Shown: positions 44,005-52,954 of the stretch, in pieces
Numbering within the stretch: position 1 is the stretch's first letter
Layout: the number at the start of each line of letters is the position of its first letter
Made by a program: the position numbers and the translations under genes
Origin: Oribacterium asaccharolyticum ACB7
GTDB lineage: Bacteria > Bacillota > Clostridia > Lachnospirales > Lachnospiraceae
Length of the DNA: 64,000 bases
Direction: 5' to 3'
Assembly (NCBI RefSeq): GCF_000238075.1
Contig: NZ_JH414505.1
Coordinates: 190,047 to 254,046 of the forward strand
The notes under the pieces: model-generated
What the model saw: only the letters and a program-made list of their open reading frames with translations
Databases searched by the model: none
Told to the model about the DNA's origin: nothing

Positions 44005-47000
44005 CTGTCCTCCGTCCGCATCCGGATCGTTTTTTCCAGAGTACTTGCCCCTCCCGCCTCATCCGGCATCGGCGCACCGTTTAATGCCTTTAAGGTAAAA
44101 TGGTACTTTCCGCTGATATCCGGTTTATCGGCCTTGGAAGACAGCAAGCTCTTCGAAACTTTAATTTCCGGTTTGACTTCCTGTACACCATAGACATTCC
44201 GGAAGATTAGAGGATGCTCTTCTGTTGCGGAAAGATTTGCCTTTAGGACATTATTTTCCCGCACTACCGTGACAAGCAATTCCTTTTCACCCATGGAATC
44301 CGGTATTACACCGGCAGTATTCACCAATTTCGATTCCTTAATGCGATACTTATAGATTCCCGGCTTTACAATCCGAATTCCGGAAAAACGAATGATTCCG
44401 CCGTTTTCATCCGGATTCTTAATATTGTTTATAATCGGGTTATCATACTGATCCGTAAGCGGAGCATCTCCAAGCGCACGGATGTTAAACGAGAAATTCT
44501 CCCGAATATCCGGAGCCGTGAGTCTTGCCGGTACCTCCAACTCCTTCTTCACAGGAATATCCAGCGTAAGGGGTGGAACAATGGCGTGCTTTGCCTCACT
44601 CTTTGCCTCGGTCAGGTTCACATTCATCGGAACCGTTCCACCGGTAAAAAGAGTTGCCTTCCGGTATGCAGTGTTGGTGTTCACCACGGAAACCTTTGCA
44701 GAATCTCTGGTTGCCAACATTTCCACATAGGCGACCATAATTCCCTTTTGGTCCAAAATAAAGTTTTGTCCGGACACTGTCTTTCGGCAGTCAATGGCAA
44801 TCGCCTTGATACTCTTCTTGTCGATTCCGCTCATGTTATCCGGATCAAAGGCCTTCCAAACCGTGCTGTCATCTACATTTCGGTCATCCGGAATCGTTGT
44901 TGCGTAATAGCACACCGGCTTACAATAGTCCAGAGCGCTCGGGTTAGACGGATTGTAGCTTGCCTTCATCTTTAAGCTGCTTAAATCCAGTCCCTGGAAA
45001 TCGCCGTTTCGATTTGCCTCTTCTCCTAAAATGTCGTAGAAAACAAAGTCCTTAGTTCTGGTGGCTTCCGCCGCCTGATACTGCAGTCTGTGACGATACT
45101 CTTCTCCGAGATAGCTGATATTTTCCTTTAAAAAGCTCTTATGAATCTCTGTGGAAACGGTATTGCTTAAGTTTGCCTCAATAACGGTAATCGGCTTGAA
45201 ATTCAGCTTTCTCTCTCCGAGAATCATTTTATGTCCGTTTCCGGCACCTTCCATCATAAGATTTCTGTAGGCTTCCCGCTTTTCCACATCGGGATTTTCG
45301 CTATTGCTGAAATTAGCTTTAAACTCGGTATCCCCGGTATTTAAGAAGCCTACGGTGTTCATCGGCTCTCTACCGCGATCAATGATATTCGTATAGGGAT
45401 TGTGCAGGGTATATTTCAGTTTCATACCCGCACAGTTAAATCCCGTATCCCAGTACAAGGTATTTGCGGAATCGGGAACCTTAACCTTTACAATCATCAT
45501 AGTCTGTCCCGTGCCTTCCCAGTTCCTTTGGAAATGCACGGTATAGTCCGTATCCTGGATATATTTTCTGCTTGCGGAAATGGGAGACGCATTACTGATT
45601 TCCCAAGTGCCGAGCTCCACCTCTTCTTTGTTGACATAGGTACCGAAGGGAAGGAGGTCATAGAAGATTCCTTCTTTAATGAGGTACGGATCCATTACGG
45701 AACGCTTACGCATACTGACGGGAACATTTGCCTTATTTAGCAGTTCGATGGAAATCGGCGTCCACTGTTCCAGGACATCACTGTGGTAAACGCTCTCCCC
45801 GGTCTGTTCCTTTAAAATATCCGTCTTATAACTAAAGACATTTAATTCATAGCCTATTCTGCCGAAGCTTTCTCCCAGTCTCGCGTGGAACAGTTCACTC
45901 GCGCCCTCACTGTACCTTCCTTCCGCAGGTCCTGTAATAAGGGAGGTCTTACTCTTGTTGATGTCTTCCTGAATCCGATTCGCCATGTCGGTCGTCGGAT
46001 GGATGTTCAAAGTAAAGGACGCGGTAAATTCCGTCCTGTAGAAGGAGCTTTCTCCCCGGAAATCAATGCCTACCGTATCGACGGGAAGCGCCATCGGTTC
46101 GGTTTCCGAAATTTTTGTCTCCGTCCCGGACTGATTCACAAAAACAACATCTCCGTTGGCTCTTCTTTTTACTGTTCCGTACTCCGTAAAATGGTTCTTC
46201 GCCTCCCCCTTCTTACGAATCATGACCTTCACTTCCGGGTACTTGGCATAATCCGTACTCGGCTGATTCAGTTCTGTTACCTTGATAGCGGGATTCGCAT
46301 GCTTTTTCACATCATAGGTGTTGAACTTCGGCACAAAGAAGCTCTTATAGGAAAAATCTTCCTCTGTTAAGGAATAGGGATTTCCTCCTGTAATCGGGTC
46401 CAAATAGTGGGTATTGGATAAATCCTTCGCCACCTCTTTTCCTTCCGCGGAGCTCTTTCCGTTTGGAAGCGTCAGCAGTGAATATTCTCCGTTATCCTGC
46501 AAGGAAAATTTCACCCCGTTTGTAGTATAGCGGTCATCTCCGTAGGGGAAGTTCACACTGTCCCTGGAGACCGTGGAAATATAACTTAAGGAAAAGCTTT
46601 GCCGAAAGGCATTATACACCAAAGGCGCTTCTTCCCGCTTGGCATAGAAACTTTGCAGGGTATCCAGATTGAGAAGGGACTTATTCGTCGGATCTCCCTG
46701 CACCCACTTATCGAGCTTAAAGGTTCCGTTTCCCGTCTCCGGAAGAAGAACATGCATTTTCTTATTCTGATCCGTAATTGTAAATTCCTGCTCTCTTTCG
46801 TATCCGTCCGCCCAGATTTCCTTTAATTTCACTCCCGTTCCGATATAAATGCCGTCGTGCACCATATCGGTGGTTGTCTTCGCATCTTCAATGATTTGCA
46901 TCGGATAACGATATAAAAGCGCATAAATCTGCGTGTTGAAGGTTCCGTTATATTCTTCCGGCCCTACATACTGTGCTTTATCCGCATGCTTATTATAGGG

Positions 47001-48998
47001 ATCCTTCGGGATTCCAAGGTAAGTCTTTCCTATCGGATTTGCAAGCCAGGGCTGAGAAGCCGGTGCGGGTGTCCCGTTCCCGTCCATGTACTCGGTAATG
47101 TCCTTATAGCTTGCATCAACCTGTTGATCGATCCAGGACTTATAACGGTAATCATCAAAGTTTTGACTTTGAGGATATTTTTTAGCCCCGATGAGCTTTC
47201 CGCCTTCCAGGACTGCCGAATTGGAAGGCTCGGTAAAGACATAATCAAAGGCCTGGCTGCTGTTTTTGCTTCTTGCCACCTCAACATAATACACGCCGTA
47301 GAAAAAATCTCCGGGGTGATCATCCGAAGGTCTTTTTCCCCAGCTGTTATCCCAGTCAAAGTAAAGTCCCTGATTCTGTCCTTTCCTTCCATGGTAAACA
47401 TTTACCGTCGTCGGTTCTACCTTGGTACGTACATCCACGGAAAGCTGCTTTGTATCCTCCAAATCAAATTGGTTATCGTCATGATTGACATGCAGTTCCA
47501 CCGGAAATTCCCATTTATACTCTCCGACTTCTTTTCCACCAATCTGCGTTTTTGTAACCCCGAGCATGGTCGGAGTAAAGTCATAGCCGACTTCTACCCC
47601 AAACTCGGTATTTCCCTCCAGGGGGCGGTAGTTTGTCAGTCGGTAGTAGGCCTCCTGCTTCCCGTTTACCGTCTTCGGGATTTCCGTATAGTTAAAGCTG
47701 CTCTGTCCCGTTTTATTCGGTGCCTTCGGAATCCCCGAACGGTAGGAAGAGAGTAATTCCGCTCCCCTGCTTTGTCCGTTCCCTTCCTTAACCAGCACTC
47801 TTCCCGGATTGGCCGGGTCCCAGGACTTAAAGACGTTGACGGGAATATCGATGGAAACGGTTCCCTCCGGGTATACCGTATCCTTTCTTCCCTTCAGGTT
47901 CAAAAGAATTTTATAGGTTGTCGTAAAGCGCGCATTATTCGCCGGATTCAAAACAACATCCTTTTGGTCCTCGATTTTATGAACTGTTCCCGTATAGGAA
48001 CGAGTCGGATTGGCCCCGGTTGTAGCCGGATCGGTCCAATAAACTTTGAACTCCGTGGAAATCTTCTCAGACGGTGCCTCTCTTCTTCTCCGCACGCGCG
48101 TGAAATAATAGGGACTGAAGGACTTGGTATTAAACAGAAGTTTTCCCTCTTCTTCCTTTGTCTCTATCAGCTCAGGATGCTCTTCATCCTTTAAGTGCAG
48201 AACATAGGAGAGCTCCTCACTGTATTCACTTCCACTCTCTCCATTTAATCCGGAGACTGTTTTATCAGCCTCTTCTTCCTCCTTCTTCACAAAGAAAGAC
48301 TTTCCTTCCGGATAGCTAATCGATACGGAAACTTCCTTTCCCTCCTCCGGCTCTACTTCTCTGTAGATTCCATTCTCTTCCTTTACTTTAAAAGAGAGGT
48401 CTATTCCGTAGATATCAATGACTTCGGAGGCGCTTTCCTCTTCCCCTTCCGTCTTTCCTTCTTCAGAAAAAGCGGACTCCTGCTTTAAAAGTTTTTCCGA
48501 TATAGCCAGAGCCTTTTCTATTTTCTTCTCGTTCAAAATAGGCGTAGCGAAAAACTTCGTTCCCTTCGGGAAGGTTCCCTCTTCAAAGCTTACCTGAATT
48601 TCCGTTCCGTCCTCCAGGCTCTTTCTGAACTCTCCCGCTTTAGCGAAATCCTTCTCTTCTTCCGTAAAAACGGAATTCCCATCCTTTTTTGTGCTGTCGG
48701 CAGAAAGAGCTTCGGAACCTTCTTCTGCGGATGCCCCGGAAAGTTCTTCCGCGGTCTTGCTTTCGTCTGTAGCCGAAACAGCGTCTTCGCCTTCTTTTGA
48801 AGACTGAGATTTTTCCGATGATACAGCCGCGTCTTCCTTTCTCGCAAGCTCCTCCCGATTTTCCGTGAGGCCTTCCACTCCCGTCTCAATCCGCCCTTCT
48901 TCCACTGCATAGGAAGAGAGGGGAGAAAGAACCAGGTTCATCACTAAAAATAAGGCCATAAGTCTTTTTCGATTGTGCATGATTCTTGGGCGATGCAT
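43932..48998 (-). CDS. Giant surface protein, N-terminal part; frameshifted before its anchor
   Basis: 1,688 residues from ATG 48998 (AAGGAG six bases upstream). Signal peptide MHRPRIMHNRKRLMALFLVM ... SSYA; acidic Ser/Glu-rich stretch; a beta domain (~115-300, PKGTKFFATPI, IYREVEPEEGKEVSVSIS) equivalent to that of the adhesin at 17432; large adhesin region (~305-1480); a pilin-isopeptide domain (~1490-1610, FNIRALGDAPLTDQ, GIYKYRIKES) and the start of a second (YHFTLKALNGAPMPDEAGG). At 44030-44035 a run of six A (minus strand) shifts the frame; after it the reading frame makes about 25 unrelated residues and stops. With seven A the product would be 1,889 residues with an anchor. Either a broken gene, a slippage-controlled (phase-variable) one, or a base-calling error. 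Confidence 0.85.
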   Translation of the reverse strand: MHRPRIMHNRKRLMALFLVMNLVLSPLSSYAVEEGRIETGVEGLTENREELARKEDAAVSSEKSQSSKEGEDAVSATDESKTAEELSGASAEEGSEALSADSTKKDGNSVFTEEEKDFAKAGEFRKSLEDGTEIQVSFEEGTFPKGTKFFATPILNEKKIEKALAISEKLLKQESAFSEEGKTEGEEESASEVIDIYGIDLSFKVKEENGIYREVEPEEGKEVSVSISYPEGKSFFVKKEEEEADKTVSGLNGESGSEYSEELSYVLHLKDEEHPELIETKEEEGKLLFNTKSFSPYYFTRVRRRREAPSEKISTEFKVYWTDPATTGANPTRSYTGTVHKIEDQKDVVLNPANNARFTTTYKILLNLKGRKDTVYPEGTVSIDIPVNVFKSWDPANPGRVLVKEGNGQSRGAELLSSYRSGIPKAPNKTGQSSFNYTEIPKTVNGKQEAYYRLTNYRPLEGNTEFGVEVGYDFTPTMLGVTKTQIGGKEVGEYKWEFPVELHVNHDDNQFDLEDTKQLSVDVRTKVEPTTVNVYHGRKGQNQGLYFDWDNSWGKRPSDDHPGDFFYGVYYVEVARSKNSSQAFDYVFTEPSNSAVLEGGKLIGAKKYPQSQNFDDYRYKSWIDQQVDASYKDITEYMDGNGTPAPASQPWLANPIGKTYLGIPKDPYNKHADKAQYVGPEEYNGTFNTQIYALLYRYPMQIIEDAKTTTDMVHDGIYIGTGVKLKEIWADGYEREQEFTITDQNKKMHVLLPETGNGTFKLDKWVQGDPTNKSLLNLDTLQSFYAKREEAPLVYNAFRQSFSLSYISTVSRDSVNFPYGDDRYTTNGVKFSLQDNGEYSLLTLPNGKSSAEGKEVAKDLSNTHYLDPITGGNPYSLTEEDFSYKSFFVPKFNTYDVKKHANPAIKVTELNQPSTDYAKYPEVKVMIRKKGEAKNHFTEYGTVKRRANGDVVFVNQSGTETKISETEPMALPVDTVGIDFRGESSFYRTEFTASFTLNIHPTTDMANRIQEDINKSKTSLITGPAEGRYSEGASELFHARLGESFGRIGYELNVFSYKTDILKEQTGESVYHSDVLEQWTPISIELLNKANVPVSMRKRSVMDPYLIKEGIFYDLLPFGTYVNKEEVELGTWEISNASPISASRKYIQDTDYTVHFQRNWEGTGQTMMIVKVKVPDSANTLYWDTGFNCAGMKLKYTLHNPYTNIIDRGREPMNTVGFLNTGDTEFKANFSNSENPDVEKREAYRNLMMEGAGNGHKMILGERKLNFKPITVIEANLSNTVSTEIHKSFLKENISYLGEEYRHRLQYQAAEATRTKDFVFYDILGEEANRNGDFQGLDLSSLKMKASYNPSNPSALDYCKPVCYYATTIPDDRNVDDSTVWKAFDPDNMSGIDKKSIKAIAIDCRKTVSGQNFILDQKGIMVAYVEMLATRDSAKVSVVNTNTAYRKATLFTGGTVPMNVNLTEAKSEAKHAIVPPLTLDIPVKKELEVPARLTAPDIRENFSFNIRALGDAPLTDQYDNPIINNIKNPDENGGIIRFSGIRIVKPGIYKYRIKESKLVNTAGVIPDSMGEKELLVTVVRENNVLKANLSATEEHPLIFRNVYGVQEVKPEIKVSKSLLSSKADKPDISGKYHFTLKALNGAPMPDEAGGASTLEKTIRMRTEDRCPSDESPLPLPVNISTNSWKPER

Positions 48999-49016
48999 AA
49001 TGGTCTCCTTACCAAA

Positions 49017-49041
49017 AACGAGATATCGCACGATACTCGTT
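49017..49041. repeat. REP-like palindrome, short copy 4
   Basis: AACGAGATATCGC directly joined to ACGATACTCGTT: both arms without the central CTTTGCG part. It lies just upstream of the ribosome site of the second giant surface protein. Confidence 0.7.
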
Positions 49042-49266
49042 ATGAATTAAATTATGTCTCTTTTTGTCTGTTCTTAAATTTTAATATTTATTCGCAGGCA
49101 AGTTTATCTATTTAAGCACAAAATCAGTTAAATTCCAAGGGTTTATACCAATTATATATATTTTTTACTCTTCGCACTTTTCTATAAATAAAATCACTCT
49201 TCCAATATTGCAATAAATTCTAATTTCGCTTCCATGCTATACTATTTGAAGATTTTATAAATTGGC

Positions 49267-49400
49267 TGTCGCATATTTTGTGCAAAACAGGCTTTCAAGA
49301 AGCCGTCACACATTCTTTTCGCGCGTTATCACTGTGGAGAAGTGATTTCGTGCTTTTTGCGACACACGTTTTGAACCGAAAGCTCCGCAAGTCAAGCGGA
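49267..49400 (+). ncRNA. Structured leader (candidate cis-regulatory RNA) of the yedE operon
   Basis: A 7-bp closing helix TGTCGCA (49267-49273) / TGCGACA (49358-49364) encloses two perfect hairpins, GGCTT/AAGCC (49290-49304) and ATCACT/AGTGAT (49328-49346), giving a three-way-junction layout. A further hairpin TCCGC/GCGGA (49384-49400) ends two bases before the AGAGGAGGA ribosome site of yedE. No known riboswitch consensus was recognised. The region upstream (49042-49266) is AT-rich and shows no gene. Confidence 0.45.
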
Positions 49401-49413
49401 AAGAGGAGGAAGT

Positions 49414-50484
49414 ATGAATTTTAAAGCGGAACGTATTCACATCGCCATTGCCGGAGGAATCATCGGGATTATCTCCGTTGCATTGGTATTGCTGGGCAAT
49501 CCTGCAAACATGGGATTCTGTCTGGCGTGCTTTATCCGAGACACGGCAGGCGGTCTTGGTCTTCATCGGGCTGAAGCGGTACAGTATATTCGCCCGGAGG
49601 TAATCGGATTGGTATTGGGTGCCATGATTCTTTCTATGGCAAGAGGAGAGTTTGCGCCGCGCGGCGGTTCCGCCCCCGTTACCCGTTTCTTTATTGCCTT
49701 CTTCGTCATGGTCGGTGCCCTGATGTTTTTGGGTTGTCCCTTCCGTATGGTTCTCCGTCTTGCCGGCGGTGACTTAAATGCGGTAGTCGGACTCATCGGT
49801 TTTGTAGTCGGTATTGCTGCCGGCGTATTCTTCTTAAAGAACGGTTATTCCTTAAAGAGAACCTATAAGCAGACCATGGTCGAAGGCTTGTCCCTTCCCA
49901 TCGTGCAGCTTGTTCTCCTTATCCTTTTGGTATCCGCTCCGGCCTTTATTTTCTTTACAGCCGAAGGTCCCGGTGCGAAGCATGCTGCAGTAATCTACTC
50001 TCTCGGTGCAGGTCTTATCGTAGGTGCTTTGGCGCAGTATACCAGACTCTGCATGGTTGGCGGATTCCGTGACATTATCCTTTTCCGCGAACCGAAGCTC
50101 TTAATCGGATTCTGCATGATTTTCCTGACAGCACTGATTGGAAACCTGATCTTCGGTAAGTTCCATCTTGGATTCGCAGACCAACCTGTTGCCCATACCG
50201 ACTCTCTTTGGAACTTCCTCGGCATGGTTCTTGCCGGTCTGGGATGCACCATGCTTGGCGGATGTCCTCTCAGACAAATGGTCATGGCGGGAGAAGGAAA
50301 TGCAGACTCTGCAGTCAGCTATCTGGGTCTTTTGGTCGGTGCCGCTTTCTGCCACAATTTCGGTCTTGCCGCATCCGGCAAGGGACCGACTCCCAACGGA
50401 AAAATCGCTGTCATCATCGGCCTTGTTGTACTTGTATGCATTGCCTTTATGAATACTTTTGGAAAGAAAGAAGAAAGGAGCTAA
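49414..50484 (+). CDS. yedE: YedE-type membrane transporter, selenium-metabolism group
   Basis: 356 residues, about 9-10 membrane segments. YeeE/YedE family; members import thiosulfate- or selenium-type compounds. Visible: GNPANMGFCLACFIRDTAGG near residue 30, MFLGCPFRMVLRLAGGDLNA near 105, ARLCMVGGFRD, and a second LGCTMLGGCPLRQMVMAGEG; the conserved cysteines in G-C-P-x-R and G-G-C-P-x-R are those linked to transport in the family. A TusA-like gene and DUF3343 follow directly, the arrangement known for selenium-metabolism YedE proteins; the selenium assignment is from that context. Confidence 0.88.
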   Translation: MNFKAERIHIAIAGGIIGIISVALVLLGNPANMGFCLACFIRDTAGGLGLHRAEAVQYIRPEVIGLVLGAMILSMARGEFAPRGGSAPVTRFFIAFFVMVGALMFLGCPFRMVLRLAGGDLNAVVGLIGFVVGIAAGVFFLKNGYSLKRTYKQTMVEGLSLPIVQLVLLILLVSAPAFIFFTAEGPGAKHAAVIYSLGAGLIVGALAQYTRLCMVGGFRDIILFREPKLLIGFCMIFLTALIGNLIFGKFHLGFADQPVAHTDSLWNFLGMVLAGLGCTMLGGCPLRQMVMAGEGNADSAVSYLGLLVGAAFCHNFGLAASGKGPTPNGKIAVIIGLVVLVCIAFMNTFGKKEERS

Positions 50485-50485
50485 T

Positions 50486-50695
50486 ATGATAGATGCCAGA
50501 GGACTTTCCTGTCCGCAACCGGTCTTACTGATTAAAAGTGCTGTTGAAAAAACACACGAATCCCAGTATACTCTTTTAACCGACAATATGCCCTGTGTGG
50601 AAAATGTTTGTCGTTTTGCCAAGAGTGCCGGATACGAAGCCGAGTATAAGAAACAAAATGAGGAAGAGTTCTTAGTAACTCTCACAAGGAAGTAA
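50486..50695 (+). CDS. TusA/SirA-like sulfurtransferase-type carrier (YedF group)
   Basis: 69 residues from ATG 50486, with AAAGGAG five bases upstream and one base after the yedE stop. Single TusA-like domain with the active-site block IDARGLSCPQPVLLIKSA (Cys near position 8), which carries a persulfide or selenide in the family. C-terminal strand pattern EEEFLVTLTRK fits. It is next to the transporter and the DUF3343 gene, so the three probably hand on reduced sulfur or selenium. Confidence 0.88.
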   Translation: MIDARGLSCPQPVLLIKSAVEKTHESQYTLLTDNMPCVENVCRFAKSAGYEAEYKKQNEEEFLVTLTRK

Positions 50696-50696
50696 G

Positions 50697-50960
50697 ATGT
50701 TAAGAGAATATATTGCTACATTTCATAGCCATTTTGGCGCAGCCCGTTTTCATAAGGAAAAGGTGAAGGAGGGAAAGAAGGCCTATCTACAGCCTGTTCC
50801 CAGAGACCTTAGTTCCTCCTGCGGTACTGCTGTGCATTTTTACGTAGAGGATAACGGGAAGAGTGAACCCTTATCAATTAAGGATCCTCACGGTGAAATC
50901 GAGCAAATTGTGGAAATTGTAGGGCACAGCTATAAAGTTTGCTACGCGCCCCTGGAGTAA
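50697..50960 (+). CDS. DUF3343 protein, putative Se/S carrier
   Basis: 87 residues. Begins MLREYIATFHSHFGAARFHK and contains PVPRDLSSSCGTAVHFY with a conserved cysteine; this block is the mark of DUF3343, a small family found with YedE and TusA genes and proposed as selenium or sulfur carrier. Starts one base after the TusA-like stop. The operon ends in a strong terminator. Confidence 0.82.
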   Translation: MLREYIATFHSHFGAARFHKEKVKEGKKAYLQPVPRDLSSSCGTAVHFYVEDNGKSEPLSIKDPHGEIEQIVEIVGHSYKVCYAPLE

Positions 50961-50970
50961 GATATTGCAA

Positions 50971-51007
50971 AAGAAGTGTCCCGCATTTCGCAGGACACTT
51001 CTTTTTT
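50971..51007 (+). terminator. Terminator of the yedE operon
   Basis: AAGAAGTGTCC, CGCATTTCGCA, GGACACTTCTTTTTT: an 11-bp stem with a T-run. Confidence 0.92.
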
Positions 51008-51013
51008 GTTCAT

Positions 51014-51052
51014 AACGAGTATCGTGCGCAAAGCGTACGATAATATCTCGTT
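51014..51052. repeat. REP-like palindrome, copy 5
   Basis: AACGAGTATCGTGCGCAAAG then CGTACGATAATATCTCGTT. Between the yedE-operon terminator and the end of the convergent coiled-coil gene. Confidence 0.75.
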
Positions 51053-51102
51053 TAAACCGCTTATCCGGGGAAAAGCCCGAGGCAGCCGATTCAATCTGCA
51101 CT

Positions 51103-51924
51103 TTACTCTTTTTCGGTTTCCGAAATCTTATCCCAGTCAATCGCCTTCATCTTTTCGATTAATTCCGCGATGCTGTTGGCTTTGACCTCCACCTTCTTAA
51201 CTCTTTCTTTTTCCGCCTCCTTGGCTTCTCGTTTTTCAGCAAGCTTCTTCGTTTCCTTTTCGCTTTCCCGTTTCTTTTCCAGTCGCTTAGCTTCCGCCTT
51301 CTCCGTCTCCTTTTTCTTTGCCTGCTCGGCAGCGGTTTGTTTCAAAGACTTCGAAGACTTCTCCAAGCTTGCCAGAATCTCCATGCTGCCGTCTTCTTTT
51401 ATACGAAGGGCAATATCTTTTACGTCGGATGCATTGGTCTTTCCGCTTCCATTCTCTTCTCCGAGTCCGAGAGAGGCTTTCAGCATTTCCTGCATGGTCT
51501 TATCAATGATTGCCAGCTGTTTCTTTTCGAAGGCCTTGTCCGTCGCCATCTTCTCGATTTCTTCATTCGTGAGTACCACGGTAAATTCCTTGGATGTCGT
51601 CTTATCCAGATACTTTTCTTCCATGCCCTTCTCTGAAATCCGGAAATCCACATTTTTACGGCTTTTCCTTAGTTTCGACAGATAGTTTTTCGCCTTGTCG
51701 GAAAGTTGCTCCTCTACCGTAAGTTCCTTTTTCTCTTCCGTTTTACGAGTCGCTTCGTTAGACAAGGTCAGTCTGTCCGTCTTTGACAAAGTGGCAACTT
51801 CCTTGTCAGCCACATTGGGAGAAAGTACCGAGCTCTCTTTGTGCTCAAGCTCTTTCTCTTTTTTTGTATGCCCCAATACTTTGTTTTGGTAGGAATCCCC
51901 CACCGCTTTCACATTTGGTAACAT
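51103..51924 (-). CDS. Coiled-coil protein, DUF6033-like
   Basis: 273 residues, no signal peptide. Low-complexity N-terminus, then a folded block (LSDKAKNYLSKLRKSRKNVD, FRISEKGMEEKYLD, EFTVVLTNEEIEKMATDKAF) reminiscent of DUF6033 proteins of Lachnospiraceae, from memory. Residues ~195-245 are Lys/Glu/Ala-rich and should form a long charged coiled coil. It starts 20 bases after araD with AAGGAGGA ahead, so the two may be co-transcribed, though a functional link is not obvious. Function unknown. Confidence 0.6.
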   Translation of the reverse strand: MLPNVKAVGDSYQNKVLGHTKKEKELEHKESSVLSPNVADKEVATLSKTDRLTLSNEATRKTEEKKELTVEEQLSDKAKNYLSKLRKSRKNVDFRISEKGMEEKYLDKTTSKEFTVVLTNEEIEKMATDKAFEKKQLAIIDKTMQEMLKASLGLGEENGSGKTNASDVKDIALRIKEDGSMEILASLEKSSKSLKQTAAEQAKKKETEKAEAKRLEKKRESEKETKKLAEKREAKEAEKERVKKVEVKANSIAELIEKMKAIDWDKISETEKE

Positions 51925-51944
51925 AGCTCCTCCTTACTTTGTTT

Positions 51945-52646
51945 TTATTGGCTTTTTTGCCCATAATAAGCATTTTTTCCGTGTTTCCGGAAATAATGCT
52001 TATCAAGTATATATTGTTCCATGGATGCATTGGGATTTAAAAGCAGGGTACGAAAAGCCATTTCTGCCGCTTTTTCCAAAACAACCGCATTTTCTACCGC
52101 CTTGGCGGGAGAGTTTCCGTAGGCAAAGGGACCATGGTTTTTCACGATAATGCCCGGCACTGCCAGAGGATCCAGTTTTAACTCCTCAATACATTCCACG
52201 ATGACATTTCCCGTATTTCTCTCATAAGCTTCTTTTACCTCTTCTTCACGAAGCGCTCTTGTGCAGGGAATATCTCCGTAGAAGTAATCCGCGTGGGTGG
52301 TACCCAGAGCCTTAATTGCCTTCCCCGCCTGCGCAAAACTGACAGCGTAGGTGGAGTGGGTGTGCACAACACCGCGAAGAGTCGGAAAATGTCTGTATAA
52401 AACAAGGTGCGTTTCCGTGTCGGAGGAAGGGTTCCATTTTCCATCCGCCACTTTTCCCGTTTCCAGCTCAACCACAACCATATCTTCGGCCTTCATCTTT
52501 TCATAAGCTATCCCCGACGGCTTGATGACCATGTATTTTCTGTCTTCCGTAATTCCGCTTACATTCCCCCAGGTATAAATCACCACGTTTTGTCTCTTCA
52601 ATTCCAGGTTTGCCTGAAAAACTTCTTCTTTTAAACTTTCCAGCAT
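51945..52646 (-). CDS. araD: L-ribulose-5-phosphate 4-epimerase
   Basis: 233 residues. Class II aldolase/epimerase that interconverts L-ribulose 5-phosphate and D-xylulose 5-phosphate. Visible: TWGNVSGI, the GVVHTHSTYAVSFAQAGK zinc histidines, ALGTTHADYFYGDIPCTR with the catalytic Asp, and the KNHGPFAYGN zinc histidine. Length and blocks match AraD/SgbE/UlaF rather than fuculose aldolase. No araA or araB nearby. The leader contains mutually exclusive hairpins. Confidence 0.93.
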   Translation of the reverse strand: MLESLKEEVFQANLELKRQNVVIYTWGNVSGITEDRKYMVIKPSGIAYEKMKAEDMVVVELETGKVADGKWNPSSDTETHLVLYRHFPTLRGVVHTHSTYAVSFAQAGKAIKALGTTHADYFYGDIPCTRALREEEVKEAYERNTGNVIVECIEELKLDPLAVPGIIVKNHGPFAYGNSPAKAVENAVVLEKAAEMAFRTLLLNPNASMEQYILDKHYFRKHGKNAYYGQKSQ

Positions 52647-52664
52647 CTTGACATGTCCTCTCTA

Positions 52665-52728
52665 AAAAACGGATTCCTCGGTAAAACAAAATCTTCACGC
52701 ATCTCGTACAAGTCCCCATGGGGAATCC
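52665..52728 (-). promoter_or_regulatory. Attenuator-like leader of araD
   Basis: Minus strand: GGATTCC (52728-52722) can pair with GGAATCC (52677-52671), which is followed by GTTTTTT, a terminator form. The alternative hairpin TCCCCATGGGGA uses part of the first arm and would release the terminator. The 44-base loop has no recognised motif. The araD ATG is 19 bases beyond the T-run. Confidence 0.45.
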
Positions 52729-52908
52729 TCTTTTCACAAATAAATTTTAAACTAACTTGATTTTATTAAATTATAAGAGAAAACACAAGCCTTCTTTACC
52801 GGGCTTCTTTTCAGAGGACTGTAGAATTTCTTTTTTGGGGAAGCGCAACGGATAATTCCTCCCGGTACAAGATGTCTCAGGCTTCGCCTCGCCACTTGTT
52901 AAGAATCG

Positions 52909-52944
52909 AAAAAAGATGCCCCGGAATCTTTCCGGAGGCATCTT
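52909..52944 (-). terminator. Terminator of the ABC importer operon
   Basis: Minus strand: AAGATGCCTCCGGAA, AGA, TTCCGGGGCATCTTTTTT. Follows the binding-protein stop; two REP-like copies lie between. Confidence 0.88.
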
Positions 52945-52954
52945 CCAATTCTTC

